In this document: positions 33,250-42,171 of the stretch, piece after piece
Position numbering within the stretch: position 1 is the stretch's first letter
Layout: each line of letters starts with the position of its first letter
Source: Dorea sp. D27
GTDB lineage: Bacteria > Bacillota > Clostridia > Lachnospirales > Lachnospiraceae
Direction: 5' to 3'
NCBI RefSeq assembly: GCF_001185345.1
Contig: NZ_KQ236743.1
Span: 198,372-262,371, forward strand
Length of the DNA stretch: 64,000 bases
Program-made: the position numbers and the translations under genes
The notes under the pieces: model-generated
The model's database searches: none
Told to the model about the DNA's origin: nothing
Seen by the model: only the letters and a program-made list of their open reading frames with translations

Positions 33250-35525
33250 AGATGAGAGAGATAGAAGCAGGTATTTTAGAGGGGAAGTATGAAGATATTT
33301 TAGCAGCGGTGCAAAGTCCGGTTATTGCTTTGACAGAATTGATAAAAAATGCAGCAGATTCTTGTCTGAATAAGGAAGATCCAATAACAGTAAAGATAGA
33401 TTCGGCAAATAAGATTATTGAAATAATTGATACTGGTGAAGGAATTAGTGAATATGAATTACAGAATTTAGGGAGAGCTGGATATTCGTCAAAAATGGTT
33501 GGAAATAAAACCACATCACCTATTAATAATCCTTTAACGGGAAGTAAGGGATTAGGTTTGTTGACAGCATTTTTTATATCTGATTCGCTGGAAATAAGAA
33601 CTTTTTCTACAGTTGACCAAAAAACATATTATGTAAAGTGGGCAAAAGGTGAACAGAAGTATACTTATGAAGAAATTGAGGAAAAAATAGTAGGGACAAC
33701 AATCCTGTTAAAAAATATAGATGATGAAAAATTAAAGATGATTTTATTACCAGAAGAAAAAGTTAAATTGTTTATGACATCACTTAGATTTTTTACGAAC
33801 GCGCCCCAATTACCAAAAATACGGTTGATGATTGACGGATTAGAAGAATGCTACTACCCGATTGAAACTTTAGAAGAATTCTATGACAAAAATAGAAGAG
33901 ATGATTTGGGTTTTATTGCAAAAGCAACATTTACATATAATGCTAATAAAATAGTGTTGTCATATGAAGACAATATATCGGGATTTTATAATTTTGATAA
34001 TAAAGTAATTGATTTAGAAGATAGAAATAGTGTAAATAAGTTTGCTTTAGACATAAATATGCCGGACAAAGGGATAGTGCCTATAAGAAAGATAGGTGAA
34101 TCGGAAGTATTTGACGAAGTATTTAGGGATGTTTCTGTACCAGCATTTTCGGGAGTGTTTTATACATGGAGAAATAAGAAAGATGAAAAATTAGAGCAAT
34201 GGCCAGTGGGGGTGCGAATTTACATTAATGATTATAGTTTATATAGATATCTGGATAAAGATAATGATTGGTTAAATTTATCGGAAATAAGTCAGAATGT
34301 AAAAGCTACAAATTATAAATTGAAAAACACATATGGATATTTGGATATTGATGGCTATAATGAAAATCAAGAAAGTTTAAAGATATCTAAGGAACGCAAT
34401 GATTTTGTTGATTCACTTTCTCAGAGAAAACTCATGAAAATAATGCGGGAAGTAATTATGGTTGCGTTCACTCGAATAGATATGGCAGTAAAAAAACCAC
34501 CTATTAAATCACTGGCTCTTAGAGATAGTAATGTAACAGTGCGCATGGGAGAAAAAATAGCTTTAGCAAGCCATATAATGTGTAACCACATTGGACTAAA
34601 TGACATACAAGTATCGTATGATAAAACAGTATTATCTATGGATGAAGATTGGAATATTAGTTGCAAGAAACCTGGTACTTATGAGGTTGACCTATCATAT
34701 GACGGAAAAGTTGTTAAGATAAAATTAAATTATAAAGAAAAAGTACCAGAATTTGCTCTTACAAAAGATTCTATTGTAGTATATAAAGGAAATACTGTTA
34801 ATTTGCGAGATTATATTACACGGGACAAATGCAAAGACCTATCAGTTGAAGATATTGAGATTACACCACAAGCACAGTCTACTATAATTACAAATGACTA
34901 TTTTACTAAAGACAATATGATAGGAAGTCATGTAGTATTATATAGATATGGTGATTTTCAGCGAACAATGAACATTAAGGTGAGGGAGATAGAGAAGCAG
35001 CCAGGTGGGGGTGCAAAATCACCACGTATTGATGCCCTTTTTACAAATTTAGATTTACTACAGAGTAAGTCGTTTAAGATACCAGAACTGATTGAGGGTA
35101 TATCAAAACACTATTTAGAGTCACCTACTTTATGTATGGCGGCTATTCGTATATTAATTGAATCCTCATGTAAGACTTTCTTTCAATTACTAAAAGATGA
35201 AGAAAATCATTTTAGCTTTCCGAGTTTGGTTAGTAGAACTATGAATTTGCAAAGTTGTAATAAAGACGCTCCTGATTATAAAACTTATATTGAAGGGAAA
35301 GACAAAAAATTTATAGAACAATTTGTAAAGATTTCCAGTCGGTATAATATAAAGTTATCAAAGGATGTTAAAACAAATATAAATAATCATTTGGATGCAA
35401 TAGATTTAGATATGTTTGTACATAATCCTTTAGCGGTTGCGTCTGATATAACCGTATATAAGTCAATGCAGATTTTTTCGCCGTTATTAAACTATATTTA
35501 TGAAGTATTGTTGATTGAAGAGTAG
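33243..35525 (+). CDS. Large GHKL ATPase (MORC/Hsp90-like) with Ig-like domains, defence cargo
   Basis: 760 residues; ATG 33252 is an alternative start. The N-terminal GHKL fold has TELIKNAAD (Glu32, Asn36, Asp39), DTGEGI (63-68) and GSKGLGL (100-106). A second ATPase transducer-like domain follows to about residue 400. Two beta-rich Ig-like stretches (about 425-590) and a helical C-terminal domain (about 600-760) complete it. MORC/MutL-like GHKL ATPases linked to DNA methylases were noted by Iyer, Abhiman and Aravind (2008) in predicted restriction systems. It overlaps the methylase gene, supporting a shared complex. Confidence 0.8.
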   Translation: MLKMREIEAGILEGKYEDILAAVQSPVIALTELIKNAADSCLNKEDPITVKIDSANKIIEIIDTGEGISEYELQNLGRAGYSSKMVGNKTTSPINNPLTGSKGLGLLTAFFISDSLEIRTFSTVDQKTYYVKWAKGEQKYTYEEIEEKIVGTTILLKNIDDEKLKMILLPEEKVKLFMTSLRFFTNAPQLPKIRLMIDGLEECYYPIETLEEFYDKNRRDDLGFIAKATFTYNANKIVLSYEDNISGFYNFDNKVIDLEDRNSVNKFALDINMPDKGIVPIRKIGESEVFDEVFRDVSVPAFSGVFYTWRNKKDEKLEQWPVGVRIYINDYSLYRYLDKDNDWLNLSEISQNVKATNYKLKNTYGYLDIDGYNENQESLKISKERNDFVDSLSQRKLMKIMREVIMVAFTRIDMAVKKPPIKSLALRDSNVTVRMGEKIALASHIMCNHIGLNDIQVSYDKTVLSMDEDWNISCKKPGTYEVDLSYDGKVVKIKLNYKEKVPEFALTKDSIVVYKGNTVNLRDYITRDKCKDLSVEDIEITPQAQSTIITNDYFTKDNMIGSHVVLYRYGDFQRTMNIKVREIEKQPGGGAKSPRIDALFTNLDLLQSKSFKIPELIEGISKHYLESPTLCMAAIRILIESSCKTFFQLLKDEENHFSFPSLVSRTMNLQSCNKDAPDYKTYIEGKDKKFIEQFVKISSRYNIKLSKDVKTNINNHLDAIDLDMFVHNPLAVASDITVYKSMQIFSPLLNYIYEVLLIEE

Positions 35526-35736
35526 TAATACCAGTGAACATATCAAGTTTGAGTGACATTGAATCTATGCAAATTATTAAAGGGTAGCCTTGTAGACAGT
35601 AGAGGATGTGTGCGCCTACTTAGTATGATAAGTTTCAATGTAGCAAACACAACGATTAGTGGATGTAGAAAAACGGAACTATAATAAAGAGATAACTATG
35701 CGAGGAAGCAAAAAGAAAAATACTGCGGAGGTGATT

Positions 35737-36816
35737 ATGAAAAGAAAAGAGATAGGCTTTGTAGTGACCAACGAATATAAGGAATGGCTTACCGCAATTA
35801 AAGAAAAAATCCGAAGCAGTCAGATTAAAGCATCTGTAAAAGTGAATCGGGAATTACTGGGATTATATTGGCATATAGGGGCAGATATTGTAGAACGACA
35901 GAAAAATGCTAGATGGGGTGATGGCTTACTCAAGCAGATGAGCGCCGATTTGAAAAAAGCATTTCCAGATATGACCGGATTTTCAGAAACAAACCTAAAA
36001 ACAATGCGTTTATGGTATCGGTTTTACGCTGATGTTATAAATGGTCAACAGGTTGTAGACGAAATGACTTCCGAGGAGATCATAAAATTAATAACAAGTA
36101 TTCCATGGGGCCATAATCAGCGTCTTATATTCAAATGCGGAAATGTTAGAGAAGCCATTTTTTATGCGCAGCATACGCTAGAGAATAATTGGAGTCGTGA
36201 TGTGTTGGTTCATCAGATAGAAGGAAAATTATATGAGCGAAAAGGAAAGGCAATTACAAATTTTAAAGAGAAACTTCCTTCGCCTTCCTCCGATTTGGCC
36301 ATACAATCACTCAAAAACCCATATAGCTTTGATTTTTTGTCCATGCGAGAGAATTATGACGAAAAAGATTTAGAAGATGCATTAGTAAGTCAGATCACAC
36401 AATTTCTATTGGAACTTGGGACAGGATTTTCATATGTTGGACGTCAGATACATTTGCAGGTGGGGGAACAAGATTTTTATTTGGATTTACTGTTTTACCA
36501 TATCAAATTGCATTGTTACGTGGTTGTGGAATTGAAAACGAAGAAGTTTGAGCCGGAATTTGCTGGAAAATTAAATTTTTATGTTACTGCTGTTAATAAG
36601 CAGCTAACTGGAGAAGAGGATAACCCAGCTATTGGTTTGTTGATATGTAAAGACAAAGATAATGTGGTTGCGGAATATTCACTTGAAGAGATAGCACAGC
36701 CTATTGGCATTGCAGAATATGAACTTGAAATGGTGTTGAAGAAAGAATACCAAAAGAGTTTACCGTCAATAGAGGAATTAGAGTCAGAGGTGGCAAAGAT
36801 GGGGGACGAAAATTAG
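35737..36816 (+). CDS. DUF1016 (YhcG) family PDDEXK nuclease, defence cargo
   Basis: 359 residues from ATG 35737, set by GGAGG 6 bp upstream; an upstream frame to 35659 is open but lacks a site. The N-terminal DUF1016 domain (VNRELLGLYWHIGADIVERQ, about 30-160) is followed by a PDDEXK nuclease core: Asp250 in YLDLLFYH and Glu265-x-Lys267 in VVELKTKK. The family occurs with restriction-modification genes but also alone. A 211-bp gap separates it from the GHKL gene, so co-transcription is likely but not certain. Confidence 0.85.
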   Translation: MKRKEIGFVVTNEYKEWLTAIKEKIRSSQIKASVKVNRELLGLYWHIGADIVERQKNARWGDGLLKQMSADLKKAFPDMTGFSETNLKTMRLWYRFYADVINGQQVVDEMTSEEIIKLITSIPWGHNQRLIFKCGNVREAIFYAQHTLENNWSRDVLVHQIEGKLYERKGKAITNFKEKLPSPSSDLAIQSLKNPYSFDFLSMRENYDEKDLEDALVSQITQFLLELGTGFSYVGRQIHLQVGEQDFYLDLLFYHIKLHCYVVVELKTKKFEPEFAGKLNFYVTAVNKQLTGEEDNPAIGLLICKDKDNVVAEYSLEEIAQPIGIAEYELEMVLKKEYQKSLPSIEELESEVAKMGDEN

Positions 36817-36944
36817 TCAACAAGCTGTAGACTAATTTTAAGCGTGATAACATTAAGCTGATAACAAATTGATAACACTAGTTTGAATAGACCATAGGAA
36901 TAGGACAGTTTAAATAAGATAAAGTCAAATAGAACCAAAACACC

Positions 36945-36961
36945 CATACAAAATTGTATAG
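36945..36961 (+). promoter_or_regulatory. Operator-like motif close to attR
   Basis: CATACAAAATTGTATAG matches the left-end operator copy CATACAAAAAAGTTTAG (24883-24899) at 14 of 17 positions, and lies 17 bp inside the right end. Confidence 0.5.
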
Positions 36962-36978
36962 AATCAACTTTGATTTTG

Positions 36979-36992
36979 CGAGTTCGAATAGT
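36979..36992 (+). repeat. attR candidate (14-bp direct repeat)
   Basis: CGAGTTCGAATAGT, identical to the guaA 3' end copy at 23278-23291. It still reads Glu-Phe-Glu-stop in the guaA frame. Confidence 0.85.
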
Positions 36993-37101
36993 ATACAGGT
37001 TCATGACGAAACGGATCTGCGGATGATACGGTTTAGAATTGTTTTCACAAAAGGTATGGACGGACTTCTTCATACATATATTGATATTATGGGGTGAAAC
37101 A

Positions 37102-37883
37102 ATGAACAATTGTATAAACGTAGAAGATCTAAGTAAAATATATAATCAGAAAGAAATTGTGAAATCTATAGGATTTACTGTAGACCAGGGACAGGTGTTT
37201 GCTTTTCTCGGTCCAAATGGAGCTGGGAAAAGCACCACCATGAATATGGTGGGAACTTTGCTGCCTAAATCCAAAGGCAGCATTTTTATCGATGGGCTAA
37301 ATATGGATACGCATAAATCTGAGATTAAAAGAAAGGTCGGAATTGTATTCCAGGAGGATGTGCTGGATGAGGATTTGACAATTGAAAAAAATCTCGTATA
37401 CCGGGGAGCATTTTACTGGAAGACTGATTTGGAATTGAGGAAACAAGTAGATACAATTGTCCGTAAACTGGGGCTCGGGGATATCCGGTATAAAAAGTAC
37501 AAAGAATGTTCGGGGGGGGGCAAAAGCGGCTGGCACAAATTGCAAGAGCCATCATACCTAAACCCAGGCTTTTAATCCTTGATGAACCAACCGCAGGGCT
37601 GGATCCTGTCACCAGATCACATGTCTGGACGGTGCTGCAGGAATTAAAGAAGGATCAAAATATGACTATATTTTATACAACACATTATCTGGATGAAGCC
37701 TCCTATGCAGACACAATCTGCATATTGAAAGAAGGGCAGATACTAGTATGCGGAAATTTAAAGCAAATACAGCAGCAATGGAAAGGCAACCGAAAGGCGC
37801 CGACACTGGATGAAATATACTTTAATCTGCTGGAAGGGGACAGTCCATGCGTAATATCCGATATGTTGTGCAAAGAAATATAG
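37102..37883 (+). pseudogene. ABC-2-type exporter ATPase, frameshifted at a G9 tract
   Basis: The frame from ATG 37102 encodes an ABC ATPase with Walker A GPNGAGKS and Q-loop VFQEDVLDE, but diverges inside the signature motif. The sequence is continued by a second frame (from about 37506) with QKRLAQIARAIIPKPRLLILDEPTAGLDP and the H-loop TTHYLDEA. The shift lies at a run of nine G (37512-37520); seven would restore CSGGQKR. It is therefore a pseudogene, a phase-variable gene or a homopolymer sequencing error. The downstream permease is intact. Confidence refers to the ABC ATPase call. Confidence 0.9.
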
Positions 37884-38737
37884 ATTTATTTTATAATAAT
37901 AAGTTAAATATATTGTTATCCTTTGCATCGATACCTATTGTAATTGCACTGTATGCATTTTTCTTAAGAGATTTTCTTATAGACATCATAGGGCAGACTG
38001 CAGTTCCCCAGGAATATGTTCGTGAATTTACTGATCGGTTCATGTTTGCAGGATTGCTTGTGGTTATCAATACAACGACATGCTTTGGAATTATTCAGAT
38101 TTTTGTAAATGATGCGGCTTCAGGCATACGCAGGGATTTCCTTGCTGCACCTATTACTATATTTTCACTAATGATGGGATACTGGATATCTGCTGGAATA
38201 ATATCCGCTGCATTTACCTGTGCGACTGTTCTTGGCGGAGAGATATTCTTTAACATTTTCTATGAGAGTACGCTTTCGCCTGAATTGATTCTGAGAATTC
38301 TTTTGATTACTTTTTACTCTTCATGCATAAATGCCGGGATATTGTTATGTCTGGCAAAAAATTTGAAAAGCACCACTACTTTTTCCACATTTGCCAATCT
38401 TTATGGGACAGTAATCGGATTCCTTTCGGGATCTTATCTTCCCCATTATTTTTACCCTGAATGGCTTACCCCAATTTTATTCTGGTATCCGCCCACCCAG
38501 ATTACAAGCATTCTGAGACAGACGTATGTGGATACATTGCTGCCGCTTATGGAAAAAGGGGCTAATGAACAATACTTAAATATGCTTTTAAAAGATTTTG
38601 GAATCTACATAACCCATAATGAAGCAGTTCTTACTATTTCTCAGCAATGTTCCATCATATTGATGGCATTGGCGGGTCTTTTTCTGTTCTTATGGGTGGG
38701 CTGCAGTGAAGACTGGGAGCATATAATGAAACCGTGA
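37847..38737 (+). CDS. ABC-2-type transporter permease
   Basis: 296 residues with about six membrane helices. The first residues (RNIRYVVQRNIDLFYNNKLNILLSF) and the later GIRRDFLAAPITIFSLMMGYWIS segment are typical of ABC-2 exporter permeases, which move drugs, antimicrobial peptides or polymers out of the cell. It begins within the last codons of the ATPase (37-bp overlap), so the pair acts together. Substrate unknown. Confidence 0.85.
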   Translation: MRNIRYVVQRNIDLFYNNKLNILLSFASIPIVIALYAFFLRDFLIDIIGQTAVPQEYVREFTDRFMFAGLLVVINTTTCFGIIQIFVNDAASGIRRDFLAAPITIFSLMMGYWISAGIISAAFTCATVLGGEIFFNIFYESTLSPELILRILLITFYSSCINAGILLCLAKNLKSTTTFSTFANLYGTVIGFLSGSYLPHYFYPEWLTPILFWYPPTQITSILRQTYVDTLLPLMEKGANEQYLNMLLKDFGIYITHNEAVLTISQQCSIILMALAGLFLFLWVGCSEDWEHIMKP

Positions 38738-39203
38738 ATTATTTCCAATGAATAAGAGCTCATCGAGTTAAAAGGATATATAATTTAGCTTATAGAATGG
38801 AAGGTAATTTCCAAAACGTCAGACGCCTGGTCACGGGTTGCGTTCCTGGTAAAAACTATAATAGTCTCATAAATCAAGACATTTTAGGGAGGTTTTATTG
38901 AAGTGGCGGTAAAGTATTACTTTCTACACTGCATAAAAATGTTGGATATTTATGTTTTGTACTGGTTAACAACCAGGCATACATTGAAAAATTTTTGAAA
39001 ACTAGAAAAAGGGTACGCTGATTTTGAATCAAAAAACGGTCTTGAAATCCAATGAAACTAAACAAATATATTTAATAATACCAATAGACAGGCCGAGTTC
39101 AAGTGGTCTTGAACTGGTATAGGTTATTATATGTGACAGGTGGTCTTGCAGATTGCCTGTCATTTGCTTTTGCATTTTGTAGCATAAGATGATATAGGTA
39201 CAA
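38738..39203. other. 466-bp gene-free, AT-rich region with two hairpins
   Basis: No convincing gene is visible. Two palindromes stand out: AGTTCAAG(TGGT)CTTGAACT at 39096-39115 and TGACAGG...CCTGTCA at 39134-39162. Both lie just before the next gene and may be regulatory or part of a 5' untranslated structure. Confidence 0.6.
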
Positions 39204-39647
39204 ATGTATCTGACTATTTGTAGGAATAATGATTTATTTGTCACTTTGAATAGTGGTGATGCAGTTGTTGGCCGTCCTGGCTCTTTGATTACAGGGCCAA
39301 ATGGGCGTACCGGAGTATTTGTAGTGATAAATCCTCAAAATTTTGATCAATATTTATCTACCTGCAGCATTGATTCGATTCAGATTAATAATGCAACGTA
39401 TAATAATGCCATTGTTTATCTGCCAGAGCCGGTTCCCGCTCCGGCAGACTGTTGCGCTGATTGCGAATCAACTATTCGTTCTCTTCTTCCTGTTGGAACG
39501 CCTAACGCTACTATAACCACCAGTACTCAACCTCCATCAGTAGGAACGGTTATTAGAAATGAATACGGCATGATCGTTCTTGCTAATGAAGCTGAAAACA
39601 ATATCACCTTTATATCATCATGTAGTATAGATGTGTTTTTCATCTGA
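39204..39647 (+). CDS. Unrecognised protein with Cys-pairs and a beta-rich layout
   Basis: 147 residues from ATG 39204 with a weak ribosome-binding site. There is no signal peptide or clear membrane helix. It is rich in Asn, Thr, Val and Ile with short strands, a PEPVPAPADCCADCES linker in the middle and two STCSIDS/SSCSIDV boxes near residues 52 and 140. This resembles no family I can name; a spore-surface or structural role would be a guess. It is bracketed by hairpins upstream and a terminator downstream, so it is probably a single transcription unit. Confidence 0.5.
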   Translation: MYLTICRNNDLFVTLNSGDAVVGRPGSLITGPNGRTGVFVVINPQNFDQYLSTCSIDSIQINNATYNNAIVYLPEPVPAPADCCADCESTIRSLLPVGTPNATITTSTQPPSVGTVIRNEYGMIVLANEAENNITFISSCSIDVFFI

Positions 39648-39746
39648 AGCATAAATCGGGTGGACATAGAAGCCCTCCCGTCACACAGTAAAGAGGGTTA
39701 GTAAGATCATTAAAATTGTGGCAACTGTTGATAATACCATTAAAGA

Positions 39747-39792
39747 GCCTTGGCACGCTAATAAGCATTACAGCGTGTTCAAGGCCTTTTTT
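39747..39792 (+). terminator. Rho-independent terminator
   Basis: GCCTTG(G)CACGCT and AGCGTG(TT)CAAGGC arms with a 12-nt loop, followed by CTTTTTT, after the unknown gene at 39204. Confidence 0.85.
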
Positions 39793-39800
39793 CCAATTTG

Positions 39801-40100
39801 CTACAAGTTGCCTTTTAACCCGATTTCCTCTGCCTTTTCTTTTCTGCCCTCAATCTTCTCCCTGATGACATCGTCCAACTCCATCCAAAGCATGTCGCAT
39901 CCACTGCGGACAACATCCCGGTTGACGCCCGCGGCAATGAATTTATCTTTGAACTTCTTTTTCACCGACTTTACTTCCAGGTCCAGCACGCTTTTAGAAA
40001 GACGCATGAGACAGAGGGTATTGATAAGCCCTGTCAGCTCGTCGATAGTAAAGAGCATTACTATCCCAGTTAAGGGGAACTCTGATTTATAGCCTTTCAT
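39801..40100 (-). pseudogene. C-terminal remnant of an HD-domain hydrolase
   Basis: 99 residues (TIDELTGLINTLCLMRLSKSVLDLEVKSVKKKFKDK...) that match, from memory, the C-terminal third of HD-domain metal hydrolases of about 190 residues. The N-terminal half carrying the HD catalytic motif is missing; the frame instead starts within the end of the adjacent nitroreductase gene. Likely a truncated pseudogene. Confidence 0.6.
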
Positions 40101-40620
40101 AAGATACCAGTTCCTCTAAAGGAATCCGGGTGGATGAATGGCGGTCTGGGCTTGCCGGTACTCCATCAGCATATCCGACAGCCAGGATATTGACCGGTTC
40201 CAGATGCTCCGGGAGCTGGAATTCTTTCTTGAGCACATCTGGCTTGAAATAGCAGATCCAGACGGAACCGAGGCCCAGGTCCGCTGCCTCCATCATCATA
40301 TGGTCGGTCAGTATGGAAGCATCGATGTCTGTCGTTCTCATCCCGTCAAAGGGCCGTTCCCATGCCTTTGTCTTGTCTGTGCAGACGATGAGTGCCAGAG
40401 GTGCGTGGTAGATGTTGGCGGCCTTTGATATCCGTGACAGCCCGTCTGCTTCCTGGACGGCTATGATGTGCACCGGCTGCAGATTGGCTGCAGTTGGCGC
40501 GACATGTGCAGCAGTAAGGATTTTTTGAAGCTTTTCATCCTCCACCGGCTGGTTCGTATAGTTTCTTACAGAATAACGTGATTTTGCAATGTCTAAAAAG
40601 TTCATATCTTTCCTCTCCAT
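40087..40620 (-). CDS. Nitroreductase-family FMN oxidoreductase
   Basis: 177 residues. The N-terminal RYSVRNYTNQPVE and later LGSVWICYF are typical of FMN-dependent nitroreductases that reduce quinones, nitroaromatics or flavins with NAD(P)H. It is divergent from an HxlR regulator across a palindromic operator, a common pairing for redox- or electrophile-induced detoxification. Confidence 0.9.
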   Translation of the reverse strand: MERKDMNFLDIAKSRYSVRNYTNQPVEDEKLQKILTAAHVAPTAANLQPVHIIAVQEADGLSRISKAANIYHAPLALIVCTDKTKAWERPFDGMRTTDIDASILTDHMMMEAADLGLGSVWICYFKPDVLKKEFQLPEHLEPVNILAVGYADGVPASPDRHSSTRIPLEELVSYERL

Positions 40621-40692
40621 TTTCCTATTGTGATTCAGGTTAACCTATACTATAATTATATCTAATATATATAAAAGAACAAGAACGCACAA

Positions 40693-40713
40693 TTTAGGTA
40701 GATACTACCTAAA
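40693..40713. promoter_or_regulatory. HxlR operator candidate
   Basis: TTTAGGTAG(ATA)CTACCTAAA is a perfect 9-bp-arm palindrome between the divergent nitroreductase and HxlR genes. Confidence 0.7.
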
Positions 40714-40731
40714 AAGAAAGTGAGGCAGCCT

Positions 40732-41061
40732 ATGGCTATAGCATGCAATAGCTTTACCTGTCCGGTCGAGGCGACAATCCGGCTCATTGGCGGGAAGTAC
40801 AAGGCGGTAATACTCTGGCATCTTATGAACAGTACGCTGCGGTACAGCGAACTGCACAGACGGATGCCGAAAGCTACGGACAAGATGCTGGCCCAGCAGC
40901 TCAGGGAGCTGGAGAAGGATGGGCTGATACATCGGAAAGTATATCCTGTGGTGCCCCCCCGAACCGAATATTCGCTTACAGATTTCGGAAAGAGTCTGGC
41001 TCCTATTCTGGAAGAGATGTGCAACTGGGGAGAACAGTATCTGAAAGATACTTATGAATGA
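40732..41061 (+). CDS. HxlR-family transcriptional regulator
   Basis: 109 residues from ATG 40732, better spaced from GTGAGG than a GTG at 40720. The winged-helix pattern (CPVEATIRLIGGKYKAVILWHLMNSTLRYSELHRRMP, then LRELEKDGLIHR) is diagnostic for HxlR regulators. Cys5 and Cys10 near the N-terminus may sense electrophiles, as in related proteins. It likely controls the divergent nitroreductase and overlaps the next gene by 8 bp. Confidence 0.93.
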   Translation: MAIACNSFTCPVEATIRLIGGKYKAVILWHLMNSTLRYSELHRRMPKATDKMLAQQLRELEKDGLIHRKVYPVVPPRTEYSLTDFGKSLAPILEEMCNWGEQYLKDTYE

Positions 41062-41458
41062 AACAATCTACATAGAGTGTGGAAACTTAAATCGTGAAGA
41101 GGATACGGAAAGAATGAGAATAGCATATTTTATCTGTGCAGGCTTGTCTGCAGGTATTATCGGCGGCTCTTTGATTGGCAGCATTAAGTTGTTTACAAAA
41201 AAGAGTTATCCGGAAGAACGCAGAATCAAAATTAAAAAAATGATGGATAAGGCGGCACCTGTGATTAAATTTTTCACAATGCTTTTACTTGCGTTAGGAC
41301 TCATCTGGTGCATCTATTTTTTAATTCTCGGAGCGGTGGTACCGGAGAAGACGGATTATGCCAATAATATGTCGGAGCTGATTGTAGCAGTTCTGACCGT
41401 CATATCTATCATCTTCGCCTTTGTAGAATTTTTGAGACGGAACAATGATAAAAAGTAA
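41054..41458 (+). CDS. Small membrane protein, unknown
   Basis: 134 residues, or 114 if ATG 41114 is used. Three hydrophobic helices (about residues 24-44, 73-96 and 108-127 of the longer form) and a charged segment KKSYPEERRIKIKKMMDKAAP. It overlaps HxlR by 8 bp, so it is co-transcribed with it. No family recognised. Confidence 0.6.
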   Translation: MNETIYIECGNLNREEDTERMRIAYFICAGLSAGIIGGSLIGSIKLFTKKSYPEERRIKIKKMMDKAAPVIKFFTMLLLALGLIWCIYFLILGAVVPEKTDYANNMSELIVAVLTVISIIFAFVEFLRRNNDKK

Positions 41459-41477
41459 GTTACATCTGAATACAGAT

Positions 41478-41514
41478 GCAAAGCCCCCTCGCAGCCGCTG
41501 TGAGGGGGCTTTGC
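41478..41514. terminator. Bidirectional hairpin terminator
   Basis: Perfect 13-bp arms GCAAAGCCCCCTC and GAGGGGGCTTTGC between the small membrane gene and the leftward TetR gene. Confidence 0.8.
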
Positions 41515-41545
41515 GTACGGCGGCGCGTTTAACGGGGCCGCCGCT

Positions 41546-42142
41546 TTAATTTCTCGTAAGGTTCTCTATCACAATCGGTAGGAACCTTTCTTTTGTGATA
41601 TCTTTCAATTCAATCGTACCATCCATCTGAAGCCAGTAAGAGACGCACCCCTGGAACAGTGCCTGCATAAGCCAGGCGGCATCTTCGGCGGAATAGTGTA
41701 TCTTAAACTGCCCGGCTTCAATCCTTTTTTCCAGAAAAGGGGTAAGGCAGCGCACTCCTGAATACTCGTTATATTCATGGTTGCTCATCCAGATGCTGTT
41801 GAACTGGTCGTTGATATTCCTGCAGAGGATATGGCCTGCCTCATCCAGGATAGAAGCCTTATAAGTATAATATTCAGACAGGACTTCTACCGGATCTTCA
41901 TCCAGGGCGCTGTCATCGAGTATCTGATGTCCTTTCGTGCCGAGAGTCTTGGCATAGTCCAGTAGAAAGCTCGCCTTGTTCTTGTAGTAGTGATAGATAG
42001 AGCCGACCGGCACCCCGGCCGCTTCGCATATATCACTGATCTTCGTCTTGTCATATCCTTGTTCCTTGAATAACGTGATGGCTACGTCGTAAATATGCTG
42101 ACGGCGCTCAGCAGAATGTTTGTGCTCCATATAAGACCTCAT
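41546..42142 (-). CDS. TetR-family regulator of the flavoenzyme operon
   Basis: 198 residues. The HTH (RRQHIYDVAITLFKEQGYDKTKISDICEAAGVPVGSIYHYYKNK) is typical. The C-terminal ligand-binding domain is aromatic-rich (WLMQALFQGCVSYWLQMDG), suggesting a hydrophobic or ring-shaped inducer. It faces the GntP gene, with its own consensus promoter and two tandem palindromes between them. I infer that it represses or senses the operon's substrate. Confidence 0.93.
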   Translation of the reverse strand: MRSYMEHKHSAERRQHIYDVAITLFKEQGYDKTKISDICEAAGVPVGSIYHYYKNKASFLLDYAKTLGTKGHQILDDSALDEDPVEVLSEYYTYKASILDEAGHILCRNINDQFNSIWMSNHEYNEYSGVRCLTPFLEKRIEAGQFKIHYSAEDAAWLMQALFQGCVSYWLQMDGTIELKDITKERFLPIVIENLTRN

Positions 42143-42171
42143 TTGCTAAATAATACCTTTTTTGCAGTCCA

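Larger units (their letters stand above)
23278..36992 (+). mobile_element. Integrative mobilizable element (~13.7 kb) at the guaA 3' end
   Basis: The boundaries are a 14-bp direct repeat, CGAGTTCGAATAGT. One copy spans the last guaA codons (23278-23291) and one lies at 36979-36992. Between them are an XRE repressor, excisionase, tyrosine integrase, MobC-like protein, RepA-like ATPase, MobV relaxase and TnpV, followed by regulatory cassettes and an AT-rich cargo. The 3' end of guaA is a known insertion site of genomic islands. No type IV secretion or coupling-protein genes are seen, so the element would be mobilised by a helper. Base composition falls sharply after about 31.9 kb. Confidence 0.88.

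Noticed and set aside
23318-37012. AGGTTCATG as a second direct repeat beyond the att core
   Set aside because: It is only 9 bp and not equally spaced from the core; chance occurrence is likely.
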